Shown piece after piece: positions 44,608 through 54,268 of a stretch of DNA of 64,000 nt. A program made the translations under genes and the position numbers. Positions within the stretch are counted from its first letter, which is position 1; each line of letters opens with the position of its first letter. The notes under the pieces are model-generated. The model did no database searches and was not told where the DNA came from. It was given only the letters and a program-made list of their open reading frames with translations. The stretch is from positions 1,178,001 through 1,242,000 of the forward strand of contig CAVZVI010000011.1 in NCBI GenBank assembly GCA_963778675.1, read 5' to 3'. This DNA comes from CAWCDJ01 sp963778675 (GTDB lineage: Bacteria > Acidobacteriota > Terriglobia > Bryobacterales > Bryobacteraceae).

Positions 44608-45621
44608 TTAGCGGCTCGCCGCCCACGCCAGGCCGTCGGCGCCTTTGCCCGCGTCGATCATCGCGTCCACTTTCCAGTCGGACGTCCGGATGGCTGCTAC
44701 CTTAGCGCTCGAATCGCAGGAGACGTATGCCATCTTGCCGTCGGGCCGCATCAGAACCTCCTGCGGGGCCTTGGGCACATCGATCGTGTGCGCCACGCGC
44801 AGGGTATGGAGATCGACTACCGCGACCTTGTTCACGGTCGGCACGGCGACCACCAGCCATTTCCCGTCGGGCGTCGGGGCGGTGCCGTAACCGAGGCCGG
44901 GCAACTCCACCCAGCTCTTGACCTCGTCCGTCGCCGTGTCGATGACTGCGAGGCGCGGCTTGGTCTGGTCCGACGTGAAGACCGTCTTGTCATCCGGCGA
45001 GATCGAAATCCGCTGCGTAGTCGGCGAGATCGGGATCACCTTGAGCGTTTTCCGCGCACCCAGGTCGAGAACGGAGACGGTGCCGGGGCCCACATTCGCC
45101 GTATAGGCTCGCTTGCCGTCGTGACTGATCACAAACATGTGCGATTCGGCCTGCCCGGTGGGGACTGACCCGATCACCTTCAGCGTCTTCGGATCGATGA
45201 TCGAGATGGACTTGTCCAGTTCCGTAGAGACGTAGAGCAGACCGTTCTTCGGGCCGAACAGAGGGCAATGAGGGCGCACGCCGTGACCGAAATCGAGATT
45301 GCCTACGATCTTGCGCGAAGCGATATCGATCGCCACCATGTTGCTGCCGTTGCTGCCCGGCTTCCCAACGCCCGAATTTCCGTAGATCGGCACATAAGCA
45401 GTCTTGCCATCCGGCGACGCGATGACCTCATGGCCGGTCACCCCGTCCTCGGGAACTTCCGCCACCTGCTTGCCAGCCGCCGGGTCGATGATCCCCAGGG
45501 CGTGATCGCCTTTGTTCGCCACCAGCAGAATGCCCGCTCCGAGCTTGGGAGGCGCGCTCCATGTGACGATTGCATACAGGGCGAGAACGATGGCGAGGGC
45601 GGTCCAGTGAGTGCGTGTCAT
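44608..45621 (-). CDS. YVTN-type beta-propeller protein
   Basis: A 337-residue exported protein with an N-terminal TM or signal helix (WTALAIVLALYAIVTWS). The mature part consists of about seven blades with the pattern xSPDGKTAYV, as in YVTN/lactonase-like propellers (IASPDGKTAYVPIYG, ISHDGKRAYTANVG, ISPDDKTVFTSD, PTPDGKWLVVAV, RPDGKMAYVSC). There is no enzyme motif. It may bind a ligand or protein at the cell surface. Several start codons are close together; 45621 is used. Confidence 0.85.
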   Translation of the reverse strand: MTRTHWTALAIVLALYAIVTWSAPPKLGAGILLVANKGDHALGIIDPAAGKQVAEVPEDGVTGHEVIASPDGKTAYVPIYGNSGVGKPGSNGSNMVAIDIASRKIVGNLDFGHGVRPHCPLFGPKNGLLYVSTELDKSISIIDPKTLKVIGSVPTGQAESHMFVISHDGKRAYTANVGPGTVSVLDLGARKTLKVIPISPTTQRISISPDDKTVFTSDQTKPRLAVIDTATDEVKSWVELPGLGYGTAPTPDGKWLVVAVPTVNKVAVVDLHTLRVAHTIDVPKAPQEVLMRPDGKMAYVSCDSSAKVAAIRTSDWKVDAMIDAGKGADGLAWAASR

Positions 45622-45725
45622 AGTGCCCATCATTTTACATGAAGTGGTCGACGCCGCCTCACCCTACGCAGATAATTCGCGGATCACCGATTGGCTGCCG
45701 CGGTCGATCCCGTCCCTTCCGGCGG

Positions 45726-45926
45726 TTACCCGGCCAGGTTCGCGGGCGGCATGAGTAACCGCCGGATGCCGATTAGAGCCTGCCGGCCGCTCCACAAATC
45801 CTTCTCGAGAGTCCTCTCAATCCGCTCTTCGGGGCCGTGCAGGAGCAGGGCGGTTCTGGTGGCCCAATAAACCAGAAGCCCGTTGCAAAAGAACATGACC
45901 AAGCAATACATGGGAGCTTCAAGCAT
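45726..45926 (-). CDS. small membrane protein, putative
   Basis: A 66-residue ORF starting at ATG 45926. Residues about 6-28 form one TM helix (YCLVMFFCNGLLVYWATRTALLL), followed by an amphipathic, charged part (ERIERTLEKDLWSGRQALIGI). The composition resembles a real small membrane protein rather than a shadow, and no other gene occupies this space. Function unknown. Confidence 0.45.
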   Translation of the reverse strand: MLEAPMYCLVMFFCNGLLVYWATRTALLLHGPEERIERTLEKDLWSGRQALIGIRRLLMPPANLAG

Positions 45927-46004
45927 ACGATTCTCAGGACCCGGCCGCAACCGTCATGGCATCCACTTGTACTGTGCCATGCTATACTTCCGTCGCCGCG
46001 ACCT

Positions 46005-46706
46005 ATGAGCTTTACTTACTTTGATATCTCCAAGATGATCGATCACTCGCTGCTCAACCCTACGCTCACGGGGGCGCAGCTCGAGGCCGGTTGCCGCCTC
46101 GCCATCGCTTATGACGTGGCAAGCGTCTGTATCCTGCCATACTACCTTCGGCGCTGCGCGGAGATCCTTCGCGGCAGCGCGGTCAAGCCGAGCACTACGA
46201 TTGGATTCCCTCATGGAGGCCACACCACTGCAGTCAAGTTAGCAGAGGCCGGACAAGCGCTTGCCGACGGCGGCCAGGAACTCGACATGGTCGTCAACAT
46301 CAGCGCCGTACTTAGCGGTGATTGGGGCTACGTCCACAACGATATCCGTGCCGTCACGGAGGCGGTCCATGCCGCCGGCCAGAAGGTCAAAGTCATCTTC
46401 GAGAATTGCTACCTGAACGATGATCAGAAGATCCGCCTCTGCTCGATCTGCGGCGAGCTGGAGGCCGATTGGGTGAAGACGTCCACCGGGTATGGTACCG
46501 GCGGCGCAACCATCGAAGACCTGCGGCTCATGCGGCGCCACAGTCCGCCGCGCGTCCAGGTGAAGTCCGCGGGCGGCATTCGGGATCTGGACGCCCTGCT
46601 TCGAGTGCGCGAGGCCGGCGTCACCCGTTCCGGGGCCACACGCACCGCGGAAATGCTCGAGGAGTGCTGCCGCCGCCTGGGCCTGCCTCCCCGCTGTCCC
46701 GCGTGA
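46005..46706 (+). CDS. deoC: deoxyribose-phosphate aldolase
   Basis: A 233-residue TIM-barrel aldolase that cleaves 2-deoxyribose-5-phosphate to glyceraldehyde-3-phosphate and acetaldehyde. The Schiff-base lysine is in WVKTSTGYGTGGAT; VKSAGGIRD carries the second active-site lysine and DMVVNI the catalytic Asp. ATG 46005 agrees with the usual N-terminus (IDHSLLNPTLT). The long upstream extension of the frame to 45837 is not part of the family. Confidence 0.96.
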   Translation: MSFTYFDISKMIDHSLLNPTLTGAQLEAGCRLAIAYDVASVCILPYYLRRCAEILRGSAVKPSTTIGFPHGGHTTAVKLAEAGQALADGGQELDMVVNISAVLSGDWGYVHNDIRAVTEAVHAAGQKVKVIFENCYLNDDQKIRLCSICGELEADWVKTSTGYGTGGATIEDLRLMRRHSPPRVQVKSAGGIRDLDALLRVREAGVTRSGATRTAEMLEECCRRLGLPPRCPA

Positions 46707-46790
46707 ACGCGATCGACGCAACCCGCCACAGCCGGCGCTTCGTTCGGCGTCCGCGCGGCCCCCGTTAGAATGGAGTTTGGAGATTCGATT

Positions 46791-47999
46791 TTGAAAAAGC
46801 TTCTGCTGCTGGCACTGCTCGCCCTGGTGGCCGTGGTGATCGGCTGGGGAATTCTCCGTAAGAACGCGCCTCCTCGCGTCAATTTCACGCGCGTCCGCCG
46901 TCAGGCCCTGGTGAGTATTCTTCCCACCAATGGAAAGGTCGAGCCTTACCGGTGGCAGGCGGTCCGAGCCGAGTCCGCGGCGCTGGTCGCCACAGTGGAC
47001 GTGCACGAAGGCCAGAACGTGGCCAAAGGCGCGGTGCTCGCAACCCTCAGCGATCCCTCGCTCCAGGCCGACATCGAAGCGGCCGAAGCCAAGCTGGCCG
47101 AGGCTCGCGCCGGCCTGGCCGCGCTCGAGGAGGGTGGCCGCCCTTCCGAGCTGGCCGATATCGAAAACCGTATCGAGCGCGACCGCTACGACCTGCAACA
47201 CGCCACCTCGGACTACCATTCCCTGCAGCGCCTTGCCGAGAAACAGGCGGCTACCCGCGTCGATGTGCAGGCCGCGGCGGACCGAGTCCGGCAGCTCGAG
47301 ATGGAGATCCAGGGCCTAGAGAAGCGGCGCGTGTTGCTTGTCTCCAAGCCCGATGTCGCGGCCGCCCAGGCCCGCCTGCAGGATGCCGAATCGGCGGTGA
47401 AGCTGGCCCGCGAGCGTTCCGCCCAGACCGTCCTGCACGCACCCCTCGCCGGCGTGATCTACGGACTCGCGGTGCGTCCAGGGACCTACGTCAATCCCGG
47501 AGACCTGATCGCCAACGTCGGGCTTCTCGACCGCCTGCACGTTCGAGTCTATGTCGATGAACCCGAGCTGGGCCGCGTAGCCGTCGGACAGCCCGTCACC
47601 ATCACCTGGCAGGCGCTTCCCGGCAAAAAGTGGCAGGGCTCCGTCGAGCGCAAGCCGACTGCCATCCAGGCCCTCGGTTCCCGCCAGGTGGGCGAGGTGA
47701 TCTGCACCATTGAAAACCCGGGCCGCGATCTCATCCCCGGCACGAATGTCGATGCCGAGATTCGCACTGCAGCCGCGCAAAACGCCCTGGTCATTCCGCG
47801 CGAGACGCTTCGCCACGATGCCTCCGGCGATTACGTGTTCACCGTGAAGGATGACACTCTCGAGCGGCGCGGCGTCGCGACGGGGATCTCCAGTGTTTCG
47901 CTCATTCAGGTAACCAGCGGCCTTTCCGAGGGCGAACCGGTCGCGCTTCCTTCGGACATCCCTCTCCGGGCAGGCGACCGAGTTTCACCGGTACTGTAA
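46791..47999 (+). CDS. HlyD/RND-type periplasmic adaptor protein
   Basis: A 402-residue membrane fusion protein. TTG 46791 has GGAG eight bases upstream and opens directly into the N-terminal TM helix (LLLLALLALVAVVIGWGIL); an in-frame ATG at 46770 has no ribosome site. The order is biotinyl-lipoyl half, long coiled coil (residues about 90-200), second lipoyl half, beta-barrel (YVDEPELGRVAVGQPVT) and membrane-proximal domain. No ABC or RND permease gene is adjacent; an MFS transporter follows. The partner is probably elsewhere. Confidence 0.92.
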   Translation: MKKLLLLALLALVAVVIGWGILRKNAPPRVNFTRVRRQALVSILPTNGKVEPYRWQAVRAESAALVATVDVHEGQNVAKGAVLATLSDPSLQADIEAAEAKLAEARAGLAALEEGGRPSELADIENRIERDRYDLQHATSDYHSLQRLAEKQAATRVDVQAAADRVRQLEMEIQGLEKRRVLLVSKPDVAAAQARLQDAESAVKLARERSAQTVLHAPLAGVIYGLAVRPGTYVNPGDLIANVGLLDRLHVRVYVDEPELGRVAVGQPVTITWQALPGKKWQGSVERKPTAIQALGSRQVGEVICTIENPGRDLIPGTNVDAEIRTAAAQNALVIPRETLRHDASGDYVFTVKDDTLERRGVATGISSVSLIQVTSGLSEGEPVALPSDIPLRAGDRVSPVL

Positions 48000-48047
48000 A
48001 TTCGGCCACTTGCGGTTCCGGTACGAATTGGGTAACGATACAACTTC

Positions 48048-49409
48048 ATGCCTTCGAACGGTTCGAGCGGGGTCGCCGCCGGGCAGCCCAAATACGTCTG
48101 GTACAAAGACCTTACCCGCTATCAATGGTTTGTCGTAGCGGTTGCCGCGGGCGGCTGGATGTTCGACACCATGGCGCAGCAGTTGTTCAACCTGGCGCGG
48201 GTGTCAGCGCTGCGCGACCTGATGGGCGGCCACGCCACTGCCGGAGAGGTCTCCGAGCAGGCCGGCTACGCCACCATGATTTTCATGATCGGGTGGGCGT
48301 TGGGCGGCGTGCTCTTCGGCGTCCTGGGCGACCGCATGGGCCGCTCCAAGACGATGATGGTCACCATCCTGACGTACACGGTGTTCACGGGACTCAGCGT
48401 GTTCTCCACCGGGGTTTGGGATTTCAATGCCTACCGCTTCCTCTGCGGCCTCGGCGTGGGCGGCCAGTTTGCCGTGGGAGTCGCACTGGTGGCCGAAATC
48501 GTGCCGGAACGCGCCCGGCCCTACGCCCTCGGCCTGGTACAAGCTACTTCGGCGCTCGGCAACATGATCGCCGCCATGACTGGAATTCTGATTGGCTATA
48601 TCCAGCAGTCGGGCACCATCGCCGGCGCATGGCGTTGGGAGTTCCTTGCCGGCGCGCTCCCCGCTCCTCTCGCGCTCGTGGTCTTCAAGAAGTTGAAAGA
48701 GCCCGAGCAGTGGCTCAAGGCGCGCTCGGAAAAGAAGAAGATGGGTTCGTTCAAGGAACTGCTCTCAGACCCGCGCTGGAGCCGCAACTCCTACGTCGGC
48801 CTGGCGCTGGCTTTCGCCGGCGTGGTAGGCCTGTGGGGTATCGGCTTTTTCAGCTACGACCTGCTGCGGCCGGTGCTCGAGAACACTTTCCGCGCACAGG
48901 GCTTCTCGGGCGCCGAGTTGGCCGGGAAGACCACCACCTGGATCGGCATCACGTCGCTGCTGCAGAACTTCGGGGCCTTCTTCGGCATCAATGCGTTCAC
49001 CTGGCTCACCCAGCGCACCAACCGCAGGCGGGCCTTCGCCATCAGCTTCCTCGCCGCCATGTTCATGACGGCCTACACGTTCTGGAATCTGCGGACGCTC
49101 GCCGACATCTTCTGGATGATCCCGCTGATGGGTTTCACCCAGCTTGCGCTCTTCGGAGGCTACGCCATCTACCTGCCGGAACTCTTCCCCACCCGGCTGC
49201 GGAGCACCGGCACGAGCTTCTGCTATAACGTCGGACGGCTGGTGGCCGCGTCGGGCCCGCTGACGCTCGGCATGCTGACCAACCGCGTCTTCGTCAACCA
49301 GGCCGAGCCGATGCGGTATGCCGGCGTCACGATGTGCCTGGTGTTTCTCGTAGGCCTGGCGGCGCTGCCGTTCGCGCCGGAAACCAAGGGCCGCCCGCTG
49401 CCCGAATAG
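48048..49409 (+). CDS. MFS transporter
   Basis: A 453-residue transporter with 12 TM helices. LGDRMGRSKTMM is the loop 2-3 MFS motif, and PERARPYALG after helix 4 is typical of the metabolite/sugar-acid porter group. Substrate could be a sugar, sugar acid or aromatic acid. Preceded by the HlyD-like gene (48 bases) and followed after 5 bases by the kinase gene, so all three are probably co-transcribed. Confidence 0.93.
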   Translation: MPSNGSSGVAAGQPKYVWYKDLTRYQWFVVAVAAGGWMFDTMAQQLFNLARVSALRDLMGGHATAGEVSEQAGYATMIFMIGWALGGVLFGVLGDRMGRSKTMMVTILTYTVFTGLSVFSTGVWDFNAYRFLCGLGVGGQFAVGVALVAEIVPERARPYALGLVQATSALGNMIAAMTGILIGYIQQSGTIAGAWRWEFLAGALPAPLALVVFKKLKEPEQWLKARSEKKKMGSFKELLSDPRWSRNSYVGLALAFAGVVGLWGIGFFSYDLLRPVLENTFRAQGFSGAELAGKTTTWIGITSLLQNFGAFFGINAFTWLTQRTNRRRAFAISFLAAMFMTAYTFWNLRTLADIFWMIPLMGFTQLALFGGYAIYLPELFPTRLRSTGTSFCYNVGRLVAASGPLTLGMLTNRVFVNQAEPMRYAGVTMCLVFLVGLAALPFAPETKGRPLPE

Positions 49410-49414
49410 CGACC

Positions 49415-50866
49415 GTGCTAGAATTGCGCCCAAGCTCCGTATGGGACCAGCGCTCGAGACGTTGCGGATCCGGATCGCGTTTCGCCGATCGCTTCGAGAT
49501 AGAGTCGCCGCTCGGGCAGGGAGCCTTCGCCGCCACCTATCTGGCCCGCGACCTGTTCCGCCGCCAGCGCGTCGTGCTTAAGGTATTCCCTTCCGCCGGC
49601 CCTGAGGTGCTTGAGGCGGGCCGGCAGCGGAGACGAGAGTGGCCCAGGCCCTCAATCATCCGAACGTAGTCTCCATATTGGATTCAGGCGTTGCCGGCAG
49701 CCGCGCTTACATCGCTTCGGAGTGGGTCGACGGCGCGAGCCTCGACACCGTCTTGCAGGTGGGCCCGCTGCCGCTCCTTCAGACCATCGCCGCCTGTACT
49801 GGAATTGCAGGAGCTCTCCGCCGGGCACACTCGCTGGGCATTATCCACCGCGACCTCAAGCCCTCCAACGTGCTGGTTCCCGGTTGGCCGGCGAAGCCTG
49901 ATTTCGCCGGCGTGCGCTCTGCTCGATTTCGGGGTGGCCGGCGCGCTGAAGCGGTCGACCGGGGCAACTCAGGCCGGCATGATCTTCGGCACCCCCGTCT
50001 ACATGTCCCCCGAGCAGGTGCTCGGCGAGCCGCAGACCACGGCCACCGATATCTACGCGCTCGGCCTGCTTCTCTATGAGATGTTGACCGGCCGCAAGCT
50101 GCGGGAAGGCAAAGACTTCACCACCCTGTTCCGCGCGATTCTCGAGGAGCCGGTGCCGCCCCTGCCCCCCTCCGTACCCCCTTACCTCGCACGGCTCATC
50201 GGCGAATCTCTCCGCCGCGACCCCGGCGCGCGCCCCACGTTGGACCAGTTCGCCGATGTTCTCAGGCAGTCGCCCACCGTCGAGGCGCCTCCCCTGAGCG
50301 CGCCATCCCCGCCCCCGCCGCGCGCCGCCCGCCGTCCGGTATGGGCCGCCGTAGCCGTTGGCTTTGCGCTCTGCGCCGCCGCACTGCTGGGGGTCTTGCT
50401 GGTGATCCGTAATCCGCAACCCTCCAGCGCCTTCCCGGCGGTGTTCGCCGGTGCTTTTCTGGTGGTCGTCGGAGTCGGGGCGGGCTTCTGGGTCCGCGGC
50501 CGGCTCAGCCGCACCAGTTCGGAGCTCAAATCCCAGGCGCTCAGCCTCGCCGTCGATGCCCGCCAGCATGTGGATGTCAGCGCGACCATCGCATTGCAGG
50601 TCAGCGACCTGGTCGGACGCCTCCGCCGGATCGACGAGCGCATCCTGGCTGGAACCGTGGCCCTCATGTTGAACGAATACCAGAGGGCGTCTGAAGACAA
50701 GGACCGGCAGTCCGCGCTCATGAACGTGGTGGCCCTCTCCGAAAAGCTAGGCCAGCGCCTCTCCCCGTGGTACGTCCGCTACAAGGACGTTATTGCCACG
50801 CTGGTCGCCATGGCCGGCGCCGTGTCCGGCCTGCTCACCGCATACAACGGCCTGCACCACAAGTAG
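49415..50866 (+). CDS. membrane Ser/Thr protein kinase (two frameshifts)
   Basis: Reconstructed length about 484 residues from GTG 49415. The kinase motifs are in place but in two frames: P-loop LGQGAFAATY and VLKVF (frame 1), HRDLKPSNVLV (frame 2), then LLDFGVAG, PVYMSPEQ and TDIYALGLLLYEMLTG (frame 1 again). A base is missing near 49632 and one extra is present near 49910; together they cancel. Behind the kinase come two TM helices (AAVAVGFALCAAALLGVLLVI and AVFAGAFLVVVGVGAGFW), a helical domain and a last TM segment. This tail is not a PASTA or WD40 sensor. Probably a Hanks-type kinase. Confidence 0.78.
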
Positions 50867-50902
50867 GGCAGACCCTGGCGCCTTGCCGGTGAGGTTCCCC
50901 GC

Positions 50903-52048
50903 CTATTTCTGATTCCAATAGGCGTTTTGTCCGACGTAATCGTCATCCGGGAAGCTGGCCAGAATGGCCCTGCGCGCCTTTAGAATGTCGATGGTCCCCT
51001 GCTCTTTGTAAACGACCTTCCCGTCCGGGCCGATCACCACGGTGTAGGGTACGCCGCCGTCCCATTGCGGATCGAACGCATTCATCTCCTTGTACGGATC
51101 CATGATGCCGAACAGCAGATTGCGCGTAGAGGCATGCTGCGCGTCGAGGAAGCGGCGAACGCCCTTTTCCTCGTCCGGGTAGTTGATGCTCACCGTCACC
51201 ATCTCGAAGGGCCGCTTGCGGTACATCCGCCAGGTCTTTTGCAGTTCCGGAAACTCGGCGGTGCAGGGACCGCACCAGGTAGCCCAGAAATTCACCAGCA
51301 GGGTCTTGCCGGCCGAGTTCTTGCGCAGGGCCGCGAGATCCGCCGGAGACGCCAGTTGCAGGGGCACCGGCTCCTTCTCGATGGCCTTCATTTCCGCATC
51401 CTGCAAGGCTTCCTTGTACATCCATTTCACCGAACAGCCCACCGCCGGCGTCTTTTCCACCGGGACGGGGCGGCCTGCCAGCACGGCGTCGATAGCGTTT
51501 CGCGCGTCGGGCACCTTGGCATAGGCTTCTCGCGGGTTGCTGTCCACCCGTCCCTGGTATCGCAATTTTCTCTGCTGGTCGAAGACAAAGACGTGCGGGG
51601 TCGCCACGGGCCCGTAGAGGCGCGACACTCCCTGCGTCTCGCCATCGTAGAGGAACGGGAAGTTGAAATGGCGGTGTTCGGCCCGGATCTTCATCTCCGC
51701 CAGGGAATCGCCCAGGTCCGTATACCCCATCTCGTCGAGACGCAGACCTTTCGGGCTGTTGGGCTGGATCACGGCGAACTCCACGCCGCGGTCCCGGTAG
51801 TCGGACACCAGCTTCTTGATGCGGTTCTCATAGATCTCGGCGGTGGGGCAGTGTACCGCAGTGAAGATCACCACCAGGACCTTCGCATCCTTGAAATCGG
51901 CGAGCGAGTAGGTCTTGCCGTCCACAGCGGGCAGGTGAAAGTCCGGCGCCGCGGCGCCGATAGCCAGCGGCTGTGGGTGGTCCTGACCCCAAGCCGCGGA
52001 AACGGCTGCCAGCGCAGCGAAGGCGATTGCCAGGGCAAACTGCTTCAT
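50903..52048 (-). CDS. exported tandem redoxin (AhpC/TSA-like plus TlpA-like)
   Basis: A 381-residue periplasmic protein with a signal (FALAIAFAALAAVSAAWG). The first thioredoxin-fold domain (about 25-190) has one Cys in AVHCPTAE, as in peroxiredoxin-like redoxins. The second (about 225-370) has the canonical WATWCGPCTAEFP active site of TlpA/ResA. ATG 52048 is used; the extended frame begins 5 codons upstream. It may reduce apocytochrome disulfides, which fits the many c-type cytochromes nearby. It starts 14 bases after the TIGR03435 gene. Confidence 0.9.
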   Translation of the reverse strand: MKQFALAIAFAALAAVSAAWGQDHPQPLAIGAAAPDFHLPAVDGKTYSLADFKDAKVLVVIFTAVHCPTAEIYENRIKKLVSDYRDRGVEFAVIQPNSPKGLRLDEMGYTDLGDSLAEMKIRAEHRHFNFPFLYDGETQGVSRLYGPVATPHVFVFDQQRKLRYQGRVDSNPREAYAKVPDARNAIDAVLAGRPVPVEKTPAVGCSVKWMYKEALQDAEMKAIEKEPVPLQLASPADLAALRKNSAGKTLLVNFWATWCGPCTAEFPELQKTWRMYRKRPFEMVTVSINYPDEEKGVRRFLDAQHASTRNLLFGIMDPYKEMNAFDPQWDGGVPYTVVIGPDGKVVYKEQGTIDILKARRAILASFPDDDYVGQNAYWNQK

Positions 52049-52062
52049 GGTTCGGTTATACA

Positions 52063-52992
52063 CTAGTTCTCAGTCGGGGTCTTCTCGATGTGATCGATCA
52101 CCAGCAGATCGATCGAGCCCTTTTTCGGTTCGAGCTTGAGGCCGAGCTGCTCTTGCAACGCCGTGAAGAGGTTCGCCGGGGAAGGGCTGTCCAAGCCGGC
52201 GTCACCGGGACCCGGGCCCGCTCCCGGCGGCGGAGGAGGCATCGCCCCCATCGGCCCCTTCATCATCTGGCCCTCCTCGGGCATGAAATCCAGCGTGAAA
52301 TCGTATTTCCCGGTCAAACCGGTCATATCCACGACCGGGCGCCCCAGCTGATTGCTGAGCATGTCGGTCATCGCCGACACCGGCTGTTTGTTTCCTACCA
52401 GGCGGAGGCGCCCGTTATTCATCATCATCATCAGTCCGCCCCGTCCACCCTTGGGCATTTGCGGGAAGCCGTCTTTCCCTACGGTGACTCTACCGCCGGG
52501 CGGAGGAGGCGGCGGCGCATCCGGAGCCGCCGCCGCGTCGTCCGACGCCTCTTTCAGCTTCGGACCATTCTTCGCCACCACCAGTGCGTAAATCGGCAGA
52601 TCCTTCTTCTCGCGATGCAGAGTCAGCTTGAATCGCTCCGCCAGAAGGTTCTGGAGCATCACTTTCAGGTCGTCCTTGGTGGCCCCTTTGGGGATCTTGG
52701 CCAGCAGGTCGAAGCGGTCGGTATCGAGCCATGCCGGCCCGGAAATCTGGAAGGTCTTGACCCCGTAGGCATTCGTCAGAATGTTCTTGAGGGAGACGTT
52801 GGTATAGGTGAGTTGCCCCGGGTCCGGGCTCCCCGGGCCGCCCCGCATCATGACCCGGAACTGGTTGACGGCTTGCGGAGCCGCCGGCTTGATGGAGGCC
52901 ACTTCGAACTCCGTCAGTCCGCCGCCCGTTTGGGCAGAGGCACAGTGCAGGGCTACCACCAGCAGGATGGGCACAATCGTCTTTCGAAACAT
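52063..52992 (-). CDS. TIGR03435-family acidobacterial exported protein
   Basis: A 309-residue exported protein of the family found in many copies in Solibacter. Hallmarks are EFEVASIKPA at the mature N-terminus, NVSLKNILTNAYGVKTFQISGPAWLDTDRFDLLAK, LLAERFKLTLHREKKDLPIYALVVAKNGPKL and the C-terminal IDLLVIDHIEKTPTEN. A proline- and glycine-rich linker lies between. Function unknown. ATG 52992 has AGGAG nine bases upstream; ATG 53001 is too close to it. The family is a lineage marker. Confidence 0.93.
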   Translation of the reverse strand: MFRKTIVPILLVVALHCASAQTGGGLTEFEVASIKPAAPQAVNQFRVMMRGGPGSPDPGQLTYTNVSLKNILTNAYGVKTFQISGPAWLDTDRFDLLAKIPKGATKDDLKVMLQNLLAERFKLTLHREKKDLPIYALVVAKNGPKLKEASDDAAAAPDAPPPPPPGGRVTVGKDGFPQMPKGGRGGLMMMMNNGRLRLVGNKQPVSAMTDMLSNQLGRPVVDMTGLTGKYDFTLDFMPEEGQMMKGPMGAMPPPPPGAGPGPGDAGLDSPSPANLFTALQEQLGLKLEPKKGSIDLLVIDHIEKTPTEN

Positions 52993-53004
52993 CCCAAACA
53001 TCTC

Positions 53005-54243
53005 CTAATCTGCAGGGAGCATTTGATAACTCACGAAGGCAAGGCGGCGGCCATCCGGCGACCATGAGGATGAATCCATACTACCCTTGCCGCCCAGAAA
53101 ATGGGCCGAGGCGCGAATGCTGCCGTCCGGAATCGTCAGTACCCGCAGCGTGACGTCCTGCATTTCCGGCGCTCCTTTGATCCGCGGATCGCATGACAGA
53201 AACGCCAGCCGCCGACCGTCGGGTGAAACGTGGGGGAACCAGTTGGCAAAGCCGTCGCTGGTGACCTGCTCCTGCCCGCTGCCGTCGGCGCGCATGCGCC
53301 AGATCTGCATAACGCCGGTGCGGTCGGAATTGAAATAGATCGTCTTTCCGTCCGGCGAAGACTCGCGATGGTCACTCACGGCTCGCCCGGGGCAGGGCGG
53401 AAACGATCCCGCACCGGTTGCTTCGGCCGCGCCGCCGGCCGCCGGCACCTCTTCGCGCCCGTCCCCGCGGCAGAACGCAATCGACGCCCCGTCGCGAGTC
53501 CATACCGGGTCCATCAACCGCCCCGCGGCCGCATAAGTCACCCGGCGGTCGCCCGCGGGGACAGGAACCGATTCGACGGTGCTATAGAGCGCCGGCGTTC
53601 CCTTCCCTCCAGCGGGCGCAACTTTGAGATCGACCTTCGAAAACTCCGCCGTCTGCACCGCGTCCTTGTTGTGCGCACACACGCCGATGCCGATGTAGAA
53701 CGGCTCCGTCATCGCAACCTTCACCGCGCCGCCGGAGAAATGCAGAGGCTCTTCCGCAGCCGCGACCGAAATGTAGAACAGGTCGCCGCGCCTGGCAATT
53801 CGAAGGCGCCGGGGAGCCGTCACGTTGGACTCGATCTCGTAGGTATTGGCGCCCTGATGTTCTCGAACCTGCAGCGAGGCAAGACCGTTTCCGTGCAACG
53901 CGGCATCCGCGTAAGCGGAATCCGGAGCGAGGCTTTGCCGAACCATCAAGACAGCCTTGCGGTGCGGGTCGCCGCCGGTCCCCAGGATGGCGATATCCGC
54001 CGCCAGGGTAACATCGCCGGAGACCTTCTTCCAGACGAAGTGGAAGGCGTCCGTCGCTTCCCACATGTTCTCGCCGCTGCCCGTGACGGTATAGATGCCC
54101 TTCGTGGAATCGTACCTGGCGGAGCCGGCGTGGAGCACCGTACCGACATCGCCGCTGCCCTCGAAGATTCCCATCGCTCCGGCCCGTTCCTGCGAATGCG
54201 CGGGTCCCAGGACCAGGGCGAATGCCGCGGACGCAAAAGCCAA
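53005..54243 (-). CDS. exported TolB-like beta-propeller protein with concanavalin-like front
   Basis: About 412 residues from a proposed TTG 54243 that starts a signal peptide (ALAFASAAFALVLGPAHS); the start is uncertain because the frame is open further up. Residues after the signal form a beta-sandwich like the DUF1349/laminin-type domain (GDVTLAADIAILGTG, AVLMVRQSLAPDS). The second half has WD40-like PD40 repeats (SPDGKTIYFNSDRTGVMQIW, HVSPDGRRLAFLSC, SWSPDGRRLAFVSY). Probably a surface or periplasmic binding protein. It follows the TIM-barrel gene closely. Confidence 0.75.
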   Translation of the reverse strand: MAFASAAFALVLGPAHSQERAGAMGIFEGSGDVGTVLHAGSARYDSTKGIYTVTGSGENMWEATDAFHFVWKKVSGDVTLAADIAILGTGGDPHRKAVLMVRQSLAPDSAYADAALHGNGLASLQVREHQGANTYEIESNVTAPRRLRIARRGDLFYISVAAAEEPLHFSGGAVKVAMTEPFYIGIGVCAHNKDAVQTAEFSKVDLKVAPAGGKGTPALYSTVESVPVPAGDRRVTYAAAGRLMDPVWTRDGASIAFCRGDGREEVPAAGGAAEATGAGSFPPCPGRAVSDHRESSPDGKTIYFNSDRTGVMQIWRMRADGSGQEQVTSDGFANWFPHVSPDGRRLAFLSCDPRIKGAPEMQDVTLRVLTIPDGSIRASAHFLGGKGSMDSSSWSPDGRRLAFVSYQMLPAD

Positions 54244-54268
54244 CGCGCGCCACCGGTCAGCGCTCCCC

